A stretch of 35,318 nt of DNA, taken from IMG/VR virus record IMGVR_UViG_3300037558_003025, positions 1 to 35,318 of that record; one strand, given 5' to 3'. Below, in pieces: positions 21,096 to 29,249 of the stretch. The DNA is from a virus. Position numbers and translations under genes: made by a program. The number at the start of each line of letters is the position of its first letter. Position 1 is the first letter of the stretch. The notes beneath the pieces were generated by a model, which was not told the origin of the DNA, searched no databases, and was given only the letters and a program-made list of their open reading frames with translations.

Positions 21096-21431
21096 ATGAA
21101 GAACTACGTCCAGCCCGGCAACACCATCACTCTGACCGCGCCCTATGCCGTCGCCTCCGGCGATGGGCTGCTCGTCGGCTCCATCTTCGGCATCGCCGCG
21201 GGCGCCGCCGCCCTCGGCGATCCCGTCGAGACCGCGCTCGTCGGCGTGTTCGACCTAACCAAGGTTGGCTCACAGGCCTGGACCGCGGGTGCCAAGGTCT
21301 ATTGGGATGACACCAACAAGCGCACCACAAGCGTGGCAACATCGAACACGTTGATCGGCGTTGCGACAGAAGCCGTGGCAGGCGGGGCCGGTGACACCAT
21401 CGGTCGCGTGCGCCTGAACGCTTCGTTCTGA
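21096..21431 (+). CDS. DUF2190 capsid cement/decoration protein
   Basis: 111 residues. The opening MKNYVQPGNTITLTAPYAVASGDGLLVG and the repeated GDPVE, VGVFDLTKV and GVATEAVAGG strands match the DUF2190 family, small beta proteins that stabilise capsids. AAAGGA ribosome-binding site precedes the ATG. It follows the capsid gene after a terminator and overlaps the next gene by one base. A cement protein is normally needed in high copy, so some read-through or a promoter in the gap is likely, but I see none clearly. Confidence 0.82.
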   Translation: MKNYVQPGNTITLTAPYAVASGDGLLVGSIFGIAAGAAALGDPVETALVGVFDLTKVGSQAWTAGAKVYWDDTNKRTTSVATSNTLIGVATEAVAGGAGDTIGRVRLNASF

Positions 21432-21742
21432 TGACAGCGTTTGCCGCCGTGGTTGACGCGCTCTTTGCCGATCCGAACATTGGGCGGGAAGCGGTCTACA
21501 CCTCCGATGGCGGTGCGCCAGTGCTGGTACGTGTCGTCTCGCGGCAGGCGGATTCGATCACCGACTTCGGCGATGCCCGGCTCTGGTCTGAAACGACCCG
21601 GATCGACCTTCGCGTGGCCGATGTCGCGAACCCGCGCCCCGGCGACCGGATCGAGATTGATGGCGACGCGTTCCTTATCCAGGGCGAGCCGGTCCGCGAC
21701 CGAGAGCGGATCGTCTGGACCGTGGACTTGAGGCCAGCTTGA
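21431..21742 (+). CDS. Head-tail connector, gpFII-like
   Basis: 103 residues, a beta-barrel-like pattern (VYTSDGGAPVLVRVVSRQ, RIDLRVADVANPRPGDRIEIDGDAFLIQGEPVRDRERIVWTVDLRPA) typical of the lambda gpFII/Gifsy-2 head-tail attachment fold. These proteins bind the gpW or portal ring and form the docking site for the tail. Its ATG overlaps the previous stop by one base and its stop overlaps a TTG start of the next gene, consistent with the connector operon. Confidence 0.7.
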   Translation: MTAFAAVVDALFADPNIGREAVYTSDGGAPVLVRVVSRQADSITDFGDARLWSETTRIDLRVADVANPRPGDRIEIDGDAFLIQGEPVRDRERIVWTVDLRPA

Positions 21743-22371
21743 AACTGAAACTCGACATCACGCCCGATCTCGTCGCCGCCATGGCCGCCGAGGTGAACGC
21801 CGGCGAGAAGGCCGTCACCGCCGCCATGCGCGAGGCCGGGACCGGGCTGAAGACCGCCTGGCGCGGCCAGATCACCGGCGCAGGGCTCGGGCGACGGCTC
21901 GCCAACTCGATCCGCAACCAGACTTTTCCGCGCGCAGGCGAGAGCCTTGATGCCGCCGCGCTGGTCTGGTCCAAAGCCCCGGTCATCGTCGGTGCGCACG
22001 ACACTGGTCCGCTGATCCGCTCGAAAGCTGGGTTCTACCTCGCGATCCCGACCGCAGCAGCAGGTCGGGGCCTGCGCGGTCGCCGCATCACCCCGGGCGA
22101 ATGGGAACAGCGGCGCGGTCTGCGCCTGCGCTTTGTCTATCGCCGCCGAGGACCCAGCCTCCTCGTCGCTGACGGGGCCCGCATCAACACTCGCGGACAG
22201 GCGGTGGCATCGCGTGCGAAAACCGGCCGCAACCAGGTCACCGCTCCGATCTTCCTCCTGGTCCCGCAGGTCAAGTTGCCGAAGCGGCTGGATCTGGCGC
22301 GCGATGCGGCGCGGATCCATGAGGCCGTGCCGGGGTTGATTGTGGCAAACTGGCTAGAGACCAAGATATGA
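21739..22371 (+). CDS. DUF6441 family protein, tail-completion or connector type
   Basis: 210 residues from a TTG that overlaps the previous stop by 4 nt. The chain begins KLKLDITPDLVAAMAAEVNAGEKAVTAAMREAG and has the basic block RRRGPSLLVADGARINTRGQ. The pattern resembles DUF6441, a family at this position in rhodobacterial phages, and broadly the minor tail/HK97 gp10-like proteins. It may join the neck. After its stop the gene order is interrupted by a low-GC gene before the tail terminator. Family naming is from memory. Confidence 0.65.
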   Translation: MKLKLDITPDLVAAMAAEVNAGEKAVTAAMREAGTGLKTAWRGQITGAGLGRRLANSIRNQTFPRAGESLDAAALVWSKAPVIVGAHDTGPLIRSKAGFYLAIPTAAAGRGLRGRRITPGEWEQRRGLRLRFVYRRRGPSLLVADGARINTRGQAVASRAKTGRNQVTAPIFLLVPQVKLPKRLDLARDAARIHEAVPGLIVANWLETKI

Positions 22372-22426
22372 AACAGGCTATTGCTTCAAAGACACTTTTT
22401 CCTGAATCGATCGGAGCTACCCGGCA

Positions 22427-23221
22427 ATGGACCTACAAGATCTTCTACCGGATGATTTCTCACGGGACTTGTTGGCTGGAAGCCTACGGGTAGCGCGAGA
22501 CATGGAAAATCCCGTCCGGATGCACCTGTCTGCTGCAGGCTTGCGTGAACTCTTCGGTCACCTTCTGCACACGCTGGCTCCAGACGAAGAAGTCCGAAAA
22601 TGCAGGTGGTTCGAGCAAGCAGAAGATACGCCAACGGTTACTCGGCGTCAGCGCGCGACGTATGCGACGCAGGGAGGGTTCTCGGACGAATTCATCGAGT
22701 CTTTAGGGGTAGATGTCGACGAGCTTCATAAAGAAGCCATTGATGCGATCAACGAACTGAACAAAGCGACGCATGTTCGTCCGAAAACTCTACAACAAGA
22801 TCCAAAAGCGATTGATGCCTTCATCGCAGAAGCGGTCGGCGCGTTGGAAGGGCTTTTGATCTCGTTCTCTGAGTGCCGCAGTTCAGTTCAAAACGCCCTC
22901 GAGAAAAGCGTGTACGAGACCATGATGAACGCGCTTGTTACAGAAAACTTTGACACCATCAGCTTGCTCTCCGGGCGCGGCTATGAAGTCGATCTTTGGA
23001 TAGATGATGACGATGTCGAAATAGTTTCGATCTCCGCTGAGAATGTGCTCGTGCGGTTCTCGGGCATTGCTCCTGTAACGCTGCATTATGGCCCAAAGAA
23101 CGATGCAGCGGAAATATCTCATGACTTTCCATTTTGGATGGTTTTCGAGGCAAAGGTCGAAACTCCGACGAAATTGAAATTGGTAGATCACTTCTTTGAT
23201 GACAGTGGCTGGTTCGAGTAA
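22427..23221 (+). CDS. Cargo (moron) protein, possible pPIWI-associated nuclease-like
   Basis: 264 residues; ATG at 22427 with GGAG 10 bases upstream. GC is about 50%, against about 67% around it, and codon use differs, which indicates recent transfer. The N-terminal half has a conserved-looking helical region (MHLSAAGLRELFGHLLHTLAPDEEV, then TRRQRATYATQGG and INELNKATHV). The C-terminal half is beta-rich with an acidic DLWIDDDDVEIVSI segment. I recall this pattern from proteins labelled predicted pPIWI-associating nuclease, found with prokaryotic Argonaute-like defence genes, but no PIWI gene is present here. A defence or exclusion role is a hypothesis. It stands alone, with 55 and 61 bases of gap on its sides. 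Confidence 0.5.
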   Translation: MDLQDLLPDDFSRDLLAGSLRVARDMENPVRMHLSAAGLRELFGHLLHTLAPDEEVRKCRWFEQAEDTPTVTRRQRATYATQGGFSDEFIESLGVDVDELHKEAIDAINELNKATHVRPKTLQQDPKAIDAFIAEAVGALEGLLISFSECRSSVQNALEKSVYETMMNALVTENFDTISLLSGRGYEVDLWIDDDDVEIVSISAENVLVRFSGIAPVTLHYGPKNDAAEISHDFPFWMVFEAKVETPTKLKLVDHFFDDSGWFE

Positions 23222-23282
23222 GAGCCTCTCCCCCTGCGGCTGACCATTATGCTCAAAACATGGACCCAAAGCTGCAACTGAT

Positions 23283-23702
23283 ATGCCCACCATCCGTGAA
23301 ACCATCCTAAACGCGCTGCACGCGCGGCTTTCAGCGATGCCCGCCACCGCCCTGCGGGGTGAGGTGCTGCCCGAGCGCGTGCCGATCGAAGGCCTACTGA
23401 TCCTGCGCGACGGCGAGCCGGGAGAGCCCGAGGTCACGCTGTCGCCCCTGCGCTACCACTACCAGCACCGCGCCGAGATCGAGTCGGTCGTGCAGGGCAC
23501 CGACCGTGACGCCGCCTTCGACACGCTGACTGCCAGCGTCGGTGCAGGGCTTGCCGCCGACCGCACGCTGGGCGGGCTCTGCGACTGGGTCGAGGCCGAA
23601 GGCCCGCGCCCGGTCGATCTGCCAGTCGAGGGCGCGGCGAGCCTGAAGGCAGCCGTGATCCCGGTGGTGCTGCACTATTCCACGGCCGACCCGCTCGGCT
23701 GA
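23283..23702 (+). CDS. Tail terminator-like minor tail protein
   Basis: 139 residues (TIRETILNALHARLSAMPATALRGEVLPERVPIEGLLILRDGEPGEPEVTLSPLRYHYQH, then a helix-strand pattern ending VVLHYSTADPLG). The helix plus four-strand arrangement, with the final I/VPVxLHY strand, is typical of lambda gpU-like tail terminators, which cap the tail tube and join it to the head. No good ribosome-binding site precedes the ATG, unlike its neighbours. This may be a scar of the cargo-gene insertion directly upstream. It precedes the tube gene as expected. Confidence 0.65.
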   Translation: MPTIRETILNALHARLSAMPATALRGEVLPERVPIEGLLILRDGEPGEPEVTLSPLRYHYQHRAEIESVVQGTDRDAAFDTLTASVGAGLAADRTLGGLCDWVEAEGPRPVDLPVEGAASLKAAVIPVVLHYSTADPLG

Positions 23703-23726
23703 TCCCGATAACCCGAGGAGAACACC

Positions 23727-24668
23727 ATGGCACGAGCCCAGGGGGCGCGGGCGCTGATGGCGCTTGCGTTCGAAACGACCTATGGAACGCCGCCCGTGAG
23801 CGGCTTCATCCGAATGCCCTTCGCAAGCACCTCGCTGGGGGCAGAACAGCCGCTGCTGAACTCGGAGCTTCTGGGCTACGGCCGCGATCCGCTGGCGCCG
23901 ATCAAGGACGCGGTGACCGCCGATGGCGACATCGTCGTGCCGCTCGACGCCGAGGCCTTCGGCTTCTGGCTGAAGGCGGCGTTTGGCGCGCCGACGACCA
24001 CGGGTGCGGAAGCGCCGTACAGCCATGAGTTCCAGTCGGGGTCCTGGACGCTGCCCAGCATGTCGATCGAGACCGGCATGCCCGAGGTGCCGCGCTACGC
24101 GATGTACTCGGGCTGCGTGCTCGACCAGATCAATTGGCAGATGCAGCGCTCGGGCCTGCTGACCGCTACGGCGCGGCTGGTGGCGCAGGGCGAGACGGTC
24201 GGGACCACGACGAGCGCGGGAACACCGGCCGCGCTGGAGCTGAAGCGTTTCGGGCATTTCAACGGGTCGATCGCGCGCAACGGCTCGGCCCTCGGCAATG
24301 TGGTCTCGGCCGAGATCACCTATGCCAACAATCTCGACCGCATCGAGACCATCCGCTCGGACGGACGCATCGACGGGGCGGACCCGTCCATCGCGGCGCT
24401 CACCGGCCGGATCGAGGTGCGGTTCGCCGACCAGACGCTGGTGACGCAGGCGATCAACGGCGAGGCCTGCGAGATGGAATTCGCCTACGTCCTGCCCTCG
24501 GGCGAGAGCTTCACCTTCACGGTGCACGCCGTCTACCTGCCGCGCCCACGCGTCGAGATCTCCGGGCCGCAGGGCGTGCAGGCCACCTTCGACTGGCAGG
24601 CCGCCCGCGACAGCGTCGTCGGCCGGATGTGCACAGCCACCCTCGTGAACGATGTGGAGACCTACTGA
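23727..24668 (+). CDS. Major tail tube protein
   Basis: 313 residues with GAGGAG before the ATG. Features are the start ARAQGARALMALAFETTYGTPPVSGF, the hallmark opening of tail tube proteins of this type, many beta strands, and a C-terminal Ig-like part (EISGPQGVQATFDWQAARD). The subunits stack in hexameric rings around the tape measure to form the tail tube of a siphovirus. It lies between tail terminator and assembly chaperone, the standard order, and ends one base into the next start codon. Confidence 0.85.
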   Translation: MARAQGARALMALAFETTYGTPPVSGFIRMPFASTSLGAEQPLLNSELLGYGRDPLAPIKDAVTADGDIVVPLDAEAFGFWLKAAFGAPTTTGAEAPYSHEFQSGSWTLPSMSIETGMPEVPRYAMYSGCVLDQINWQMQRSGLLTATARLVAQGETVGTTTSAGTPAALELKRFGHFNGSIARNGSALGNVVSAEITYANNLDRIETIRSDGRIDGADPSIAALTGRIEVRFADQTLVTQAINGEACEMEFAYVLPSGESFTFTVHAVYLPRPRVEISGPQGVQATFDWQAARDSVVGRMCTATLVNDVETY

Positions 24669-25105
24669 TGCTGACGCTCGATCTGACGAACGCGCCGCGC
24701 TGGCATGACCTCGCGCCCGGCGTCCGGGTGCAGCTCCGCCCGCTGACCACCGCGCTGATGGTGGCGACCCGCAGCGATTCCGCCGTCGAGGCAGTTCCGG
24801 AGGAGGCTTCCGACGAGGAGCGCGCCGTCGCCTTCGCCAAGGCGCTGGCCCGCCGCGCGGTGCTCGCCTGGGAGGGCATCGGCGATGCGGACGGCAAGTC
24901 CATCGACCCGAACCCGGCGGCCATCGACGCGCTGCTCGACGTCTGGCCGATCTTCGAGGCCTTCCAGCTGACCTATGTCTCGAAGGGCCTGCTGCTGGAA
25001 CAGGAAAAAAACGCCTCCGCGCCCTCGCCGAATGGTCCTTCGGCGGGGGCGAGCGATACTGCGAAGCCTGTGCGCAAGCCTGCCCGGACTGCCCGGCGCG
25101 GCTGA
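24668..25105 (+). CDS. Tail assembly chaperone, zero-frame product (gpG-like)
   Basis: 145 residues. The first 113 form the chaperone domain (MLTLDLTNAPRWHDLAPGVRV, then ERAVAFAKALARRAVLAWEGIGD, WPIFEAFQLTYVSKGLLLEQE). The slippery heptamer A AAA AAC at 25006-25012 is reached at Glu-Lys-Asn. Without slippage the protein continues into a disordered Ser/Pro/Ala-rich and basic tail (KPVRKPARTARRG). In lambda the equivalent gpG and the frameshifted gpGT bind the tape measure and tube subunits in a fixed ratio. It lies between tube and tape measure, the classic place. Confidence 0.8.
   Translation: MLTLDLTNAPRWHDLAPGVRVQLRPLTTALMVATRSDSAVEAVPEEASDEERAVAFAKALARRAVLAWEGIGDADGKSIDPNPAAIDALLDVWPIFEAFQLTYVSKGLLLEQEKNASAPSPNGPSAGASDTAKPVRKPARTARRG
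25006..25012 (+). other. Canonical -1 frameshift site A AAA AAC
   Basis: The zero-frame codons are GAA, AAA, AAC, giving the X XXY YYZ heptamer A AAA AAC exactly in phase. A shift back by one base keeps both tRNAs paired with AAA and moves ribosomes into the next frame, which stays open for 110 codons to 25344. The seven-A run in a GC-rich gene stands out. A downstream stimulatory structure is likely in the GC-rich following sequence but was not modelled. Confidence 0.75.
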
Positions 25106-25344
25106 ACCGTCCGGAAACGCCGGAGGGCTGGCAGGTCTGGGACCTGGTCGGTCGTCTCGGTGGCCAGCTGCGTGTCCTGCCCGGCGCCGTGATCGGCTGG
25201 GACATGTCTTCGGCGCTGGCGCTCGGTGACGCGCTCGGCGTGCCGCCGCTCGCCATGGCCGAACTGCTGCCCGTCATCGAGGCGGTGATGGTGGCCAAGC
25301 TCAACGAACAGATGGATCACTCCCATGGCGGAAAAACGGGTTAG
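25012..25344 (+). CDS. Tail assembly chaperone -1 frame extension (gpT-like, DUF7697-like)
   Basis: This 110-codon stretch has no suitable start codon near its beginning and is best read as the C-terminal part of a frameshift fusion of about 225 residues. It begins RLRALAEWSFGGGERY, has a cysteine cluster C-x2-C-x3-C-x2-C (EACAQACPDC) likely to bind zinc, and continues RLNRPETPEGWQVWDLVGRLGGQ to ALGVPPLAMAELLPVIEAVMVAKLNEQM. I recognise the second half as a DUF7697-like conserved family. Overlap with the tape-measure start (25325) by 20 bases is normal here. The fused form should recruit tube subunits to the tape measure. Confidence 0.75.
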   Translation, partial: RLRALAEWSFGGGERYCEACAQACPDCPARLNRPETPEGWQVWDLVGRLGGQLRVLPGAVIGWDMSSALALGDALGVPPLAMAELLPVIEAVMVAKLNEQMDHSHGGKTG

Positions 25345-27742
25345 CGTCCGCATCGCGGCGGTGGGCGGGCGACAGGTGCGCGCCGAACTGGAAGGCGTCG
25401 GCGAGGCCGGGTCGCGCGGCTTCGGACGGCTGAGCCGCGAGATGGAGGCGGCGAACGCCCGGCTCGCGGCCTTCTCGCGGCGGGTGCGCGTGGCGGCTGC
25501 CGCCGCAGTTGCTGCAGCGGCAGCGGCCGGAGTAGCCATGGTGCGCTCCGGCCTGCAGACGGTCGATGCGCAGGCGAAGCTTGCGCAGTCGCTCGGGACC
25601 ACCGTCGCCTCGATCCAGACGCTCGAGCGCGCAGGCGAGCTGGCGGGCGTGTCGATGTCTGGGATCGAACAGGCAACGAAGGATCTGACGCGTCGTCTCA
25701 GCCAGGCGGCCGCCGGAACCGGTCCTGCGGCCGACGCGCTGGACCGTCTGGGGCTGTCTGCAACAGACCTGATCGCGCTGCCTCTGGATCAGCGAGTGGG
25801 GGCGATCAACGCCGCCATCGAGGAATTTGTCCCGGCAGCCGAACGCGCAGCCGTCGCGGGGCAGCTCTTCGGCGAGGAAGGCTCCATCGCCATGTCGCGG
25901 ATCGACACCGCGACGCTGCGCCAGGCGACCGAGGACGTCCTCGCTTTCGGGGTCGTGGTCTCGGAGCAGGACGCCGACCAGATCGAGAGCACGAATGATG
26001 CGATCTCCCGGCTCGGGCTGATCTGGCGCGGGTTGTCGAACCAGCTGGCCGTCGCCGCTGCTCCGGCGCTGGAAGCCGTCGCCAACGCCATGGCGGCGGT
26101 CGCCAGCCGCACCGGGCCGCTGGGCATCGCGATCCGTGGTCTCTTCGACAACATCGGCCGCCTGACCACCTATGCCGCCACCTTCGCGGCGTTCCTCGCG
26201 GGCCGCTGGGTCGCCGGGATGGCTGTCGCAGCGCTCTCGGTCCGGGGCTTGGCCACCGCGCTCGTCGTCCTGCGCGGCGCGCTGATCCGCACCGGGATTG
26301 GGGCGTTGATCGTTGGCGCGGGCGAGCTTGTCTACCAGTTCACCCGCCTCGTGTCGGGGGCTGGCGGCTTTGGCGAGGCAATGTCCCTCCTGAAAGACCT
26401 CGCCGTCGAGGTCTGGGATCGGATCAAGATGGGCGCTGCTGCGACGGGTGCAGCCGCCACGGCAATGTTTTTCGACCTGAAGGCCGACGCCGCCTCGGGC
26501 ATGCAGAGCGCCATCGAGAGCGTGGTGGGTTTCGGCAACACCGCCGCGAACACGTTCGAGGGCGCCTACGAGGCGATCAAGGCGATCTGGGGTCTGCTGC
26601 CCGCCGCGATTGGCGACCTCGCGTTCCAGGCGGCCAACAGCCTGATCGACGGTGTCGAGGCGATGCTGAATGGCGTCGTCTCGCGGATCAACACATTCAT
26701 CGGCGGGATCAACCAGGGGCTGGAAGCGCTCGGGTCCGAGCGGCGCATCTCGATCATCCCCGATCTCGAGCTGGGCCAGATCGAGAACCGGTTTGAGGGC
26801 GCAGCAACTGCCGCGACCACCGCCGCACAGACTGCCTTCGACCGCGCTTTTGAGGATAACCCGCTTTCCGCACCCGATCTCGGGCTCACCGCGGCGGCCA
26901 ATACTGCGCTTGCCACGGCCAACACATATCGTGGCGCGGCCCGCGATCTCGCCGAAGGGGCTCGTGCCCCGCTGGAAAGCTGGCAGGCGCTACGCGATGC
27001 GGTGCGCGGCACCGACGAGGCCAGTGCCGATGCGCTGACCGAGGCGACCGACGCGGCGGACCGTTTTGAGACAGCCCTTGGTGACGCCGGACGCGCGGCC
27101 AGTGATGCCGGTGCGGCGGCCGGGGTAGCTGCTGCTGCCGCGGAGCCCGACACCGAAGCAGCAGTTTCCGGTTGGCAGGCGGTCACCACCGCGCTCAGCG
27201 ACTATGCCAGCAAGGCCCGCGAGATCGGCGGCGATGTCGGCCAGAGCCTCGTCAGCGCGTTCCAATCGGCCGAGAACGCAGTGGCTACGTTCGTGAAAAC
27301 CGGCAAGCTGGATTTTCGCGACCTCGTTACCTCGCTGCTGGCCGACCTTGCGAAGCTGGCGGCGCGTCGGTTCATCCTGGGGCCGATCGCCAATGCGCTA
27401 TCAGGTGCGCTCGGCGGAGCGGGTGGTATCTTTGCGAACATCCTGCATTCGGGCGGCATGGTTCAATCGGGCGGGCCTTCGCGCATGGTCCCGGCCATGG
27501 CTTTCGCCGCTGCGCCCCGGATGCATGGCGGTGGCGTGGCCGGACTTCGCCACGACGAGGTGCCCGCAATCCTGCAGCGCGGCGAACGCGTGCTGTCGCG
27601 GCGTGAGGCGCAATCGTATGGCGGAGGCGGTGGGGTCAACGTCACCATAATGGCCCGTGACGCCGAGAGCTTCCGGAAATCGAGGACGCAGGTCGCGGCG
27701 GACATCTCCCGCGCCGTGTCCCTCGGGCGGAGGGGTATGTGA
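25325..27742 (+). CDS. Tail tape measure protein
   Basis: 805 residues. After a basic N-terminus comes a hydrophobic Ala-rich segment (about 55-75) and another membrane-like region near 270-330 (FAAFLAGRWVAGMAVAALSVRGLATALVVLRGALI). The centre is long helical Ala/Asp/Glu-rich sequence, including residues about 445-615 of which a diverged copy occurs at 34806-35318. The C-terminus is glycine-rich with HSGGMVQSGG and GLRHDEVPAILQRGERVLSRREA, the common C-terminal motif of such proteins. It sets tail length and helps DNA entry. The length predicts a tail of roughly 120 nm at 0.15 nm per residue. Confidence 0.9.
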   Translation: MAEKRVSVRIAAVGGRQVRAELEGVGEAGSRGFGRLSREMEAANARLAAFSRRVRVAAAAAVAAAAAAGVAMVRSGLQTVDAQAKLAQSLGTTVASIQTLERAGELAGVSMSGIEQATKDLTRRLSQAAAGTGPAADALDRLGLSATDLIALPLDQRVGAINAAIEEFVPAAERAAVAGQLFGEEGSIAMSRIDTATLRQATEDVLAFGVVVSEQDADQIESTNDAISRLGLIWRGLSNQLAVAAAPALEAVANAMAAVASRTGPLGIAIRGLFDNIGRLTTYAATFAAFLAGRWVAGMAVAALSVRGLATALVVLRGALIRTGIGALIVGAGELVYQFTRLVSGAGGFGEAMSLLKDLAVEVWDRIKMGAAATGAAATAMFFDLKADAASGMQSAIESVVGFGNTAANTFEGAYEAIKAIWGLLPAAIGDLAFQAANSLIDGVEAMLNGVVSRINTFIGGINQGLEALGSERRISIIPDLELGQIENRFEGAATAATTAAQTAFDRAFEDNPLSAPDLGLTAAANTALATANTYRGAARDLAEGARAPLESWQALRDAVRGTDEASADALTEATDAADRFETALGDAGRAASDAGAAAGVAAAAAEPDTEAAVSGWQAVTTALSDYASKAREIGGDVGQSLVSAFQSAENAVATFVKTGKLDFRDLVTSLLADLAKLAARRFILGPIANALSGALGGAGGIFANILHSGGMVQSGGPSRMVPAMAFAAAPRMHGGGVAGLRHDEVPAILQRGERVLSRREAQSYGGGGGVNVTIMARDAESFRKSRTQVAADISRAVSLGRRGM

Positions 27743-28368
27743 TGGCGTTTCATGAGGTCCGGTTTCCCGACAATATCAGCCGCGGCGCGCGGGGTGGGCC
27801 GGAACGCCGCACGCAGATCGTCGAACTTGCCTCGGGCGACGAGGAGCGAAACGCCAGCTGGGCGAACTCGCGCCGTCGCTACGATGTGGCCTACGGCATC
27901 CGACGCGCGGACGATCTCGCGGCCATCGTCGCTTTCTTCGAGGCGCGGAACGGCCGCCTGCACGGCTTCCGGTTCAAGGACTGGGCCGATCGCAAGTCCT
28001 GCCTTCCCTCGGTCACGCCGTCGCCCACCGATCAGTCGATCGGTACAGGCGACGGCGTGACGACCGCCTTCCAGCTGATGAAGCACTACACCTCCGGCGC
28101 GCAATCCTGGACGCGCGCCATCGCCAAGCCGGTTGTGGGCAGCGTGCGCATGGCGCTGGCAGGCGTCGAGCAGCCCTCAGGCTGGTCGGTCGACACCGCC
28201 ACCGGTATCGTGGCCTTCGGCGCCGCGCCGGGCGCTGGCGTCGCCATCACCGCGGGCTTCGAGTTCGACGTTCCGGTCCGCTTCGACACCGATGCGCTCG
28301 ATGTGACACTCGACCTCGAGCGCCTCGGCTCGATCACTTCCATTCCTCTTCTGGAGATCCGGCGATGA
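27742..28368 (+). CDS. Distal tail protein, DUF2460 family (GTA gp12-like)
   Basis: 208 residues. The opening FHEVRFPDNISRGARGGPERRTQIVELASGDEERNASWANSRRRYDVAYGIR is diagnostic for the DUF2460/TIGR02217 family, the distal tail protein of Rhodobacter gene transfer agents and related phages. The second half is beta-rich, with FRFKDWADRKS. It forms the ring between tube and tip. The ATG at 27742 overlaps the tape-measure stop by one base; a GTG one codon earlier is also possible. Confidence 0.9.
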   Translation: MAFHEVRFPDNISRGARGGPERRTQIVELASGDEERNASWANSRRRYDVAYGIRRADDLAAIVAFFEARNGRLHGFRFKDWADRKSCLPSVTPSPTDQSIGTGDGVTTAFQLMKHYTSGAQSWTRAIAKPVVGSVRMALAGVEQPSGWSVDTATGIVAFGAAPGAGVAITAGFEFDVPVRFDTDALDVTLDLERLGSITSIPLLEIRR

Positions 28369-29249
28369 AGACCCTCGATCCCGCTCTGCAGGCCCATCTC
28401 GACGAGGGCACGACGACGCTCGCCTGGTGCTGGCGGATCACGCGGGCCGACGGCGTCACCTTCGGCTTTACCGATCACGACCGGACGCTCAGCTTCGACG
28501 GGACCGACTTCGAGCCGGAGAGCGGGCTCACGGCCTCGGAGGTGCGCTCGGGCTCGGACCTGTCGGTCGATGCGCAGGACGCCGAGGGCGTGCTTACCTC
28601 TGACCGGATCACCGAGACCGACATTCTCGATGGCCGCTGGGACAACGCCGAGGTCGAGGTCTGGCGGGTGAACTGGGTCGATCCGGGTCAGCGGGTTCTG
28701 ATGCGCCGGGGCGCCATCGGCCAGATCCGGCGCGGGCGGCTCGCCTTCGTCGCCGAGGTGCGTTCGCTCGCCCATGTCCTCGGCCAGACGGTCGGGCGGA
28801 CCTTTCAAGCGACCTGCGACGCGGCCCTTGGTGATGCTCGCTGCGGGGTCGATCTCGAGGGCCCCACCGTCAAGCGTGACGGCACTGTCATCGATCTGCT
28901 GCGCGACAGGGCGTTCAGCGCGTCGGGTCTCGGCGGCTTTACCACGGGCTGGTTTACCTTTGGCACCGTCGAATGGGCCAGCGGGCTCAATGCCGGGCGG
29001 TGCGCAGAAATCATCGCGCATGACGTAACAGACAGCATCGCGGTGCTGACACTACTCGAAGCGCCGGTGCGGTCTATCGCGGGCGGTGATGCCTTCACCA
29101 TCCGCGCAGGATGCGACAAGCGGATCGAGACCTGTGGCGCGAAATTCGCTAACACCGCCAATTTCCGAGGCTTTCCCCACATCCCGGGGCAGGACGCGGT
29201 GCTGAGATACGCCACGAAGGATGGCGGCCACGAGGGGTCCATACTGTGA
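28365..29249 (+). CDS. Tail tip hub protein, DUF2163 family (GTA gp13-like)
   Basis: 294 residues. LAWCWRITRADGVTFGFTDHDRTLSFDG near the N-terminus and CGAKFANTANFRGFPHIPGQDAVLRYA near the C-terminus are hallmark motifs of the DUF2163/TIGR02218 (phage BR0599) family. Several cysteines (AGCDKRIETCGAKF) recall the iron-sulphur-containing hub of the gene transfer agent. The gene overlaps its neighbours by 4 nt on both sides, so it is coupled with the distal tail and peptidase genes. Confidence 0.9.
   Translation: MKTLDPALQAHLDEGTTTLAWCWRITRADGVTFGFTDHDRTLSFDGTDFEPESGLTASEVRSGSDLSVDAQDAEGVLTSDRITETDILDGRWDNAEVEVWRVNWVDPGQRVLMRRGAIGQIRRGRLAFVAEVRSLAHVLGQTVGRTFQATCDAALGDARCGVDLEGPTVKRDGTVIDLLRDRAFSASGLGGFTTGWFTFGTVEWASGLNAGRCAEIIAHDVTDSIAVLTLLEAPVRSIAGGDAFTIRAGCDKRIETCGAKFANTANFRGFPHIPGQDAVLRYATKDGGHEGSIL

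Noticed and set aside
22372-22426. Own promoter for the cargo gene
   Set aside because: TTGCTT with a GAATCG 17 bases later is too weak to call; the gene may be read from upstream.
23394-25304. 636-codon antisense frame across tail genes
   Set aside because: It covers several well-recognised sense genes, is Arg/Pro/Ser-rich and has no domain pattern.
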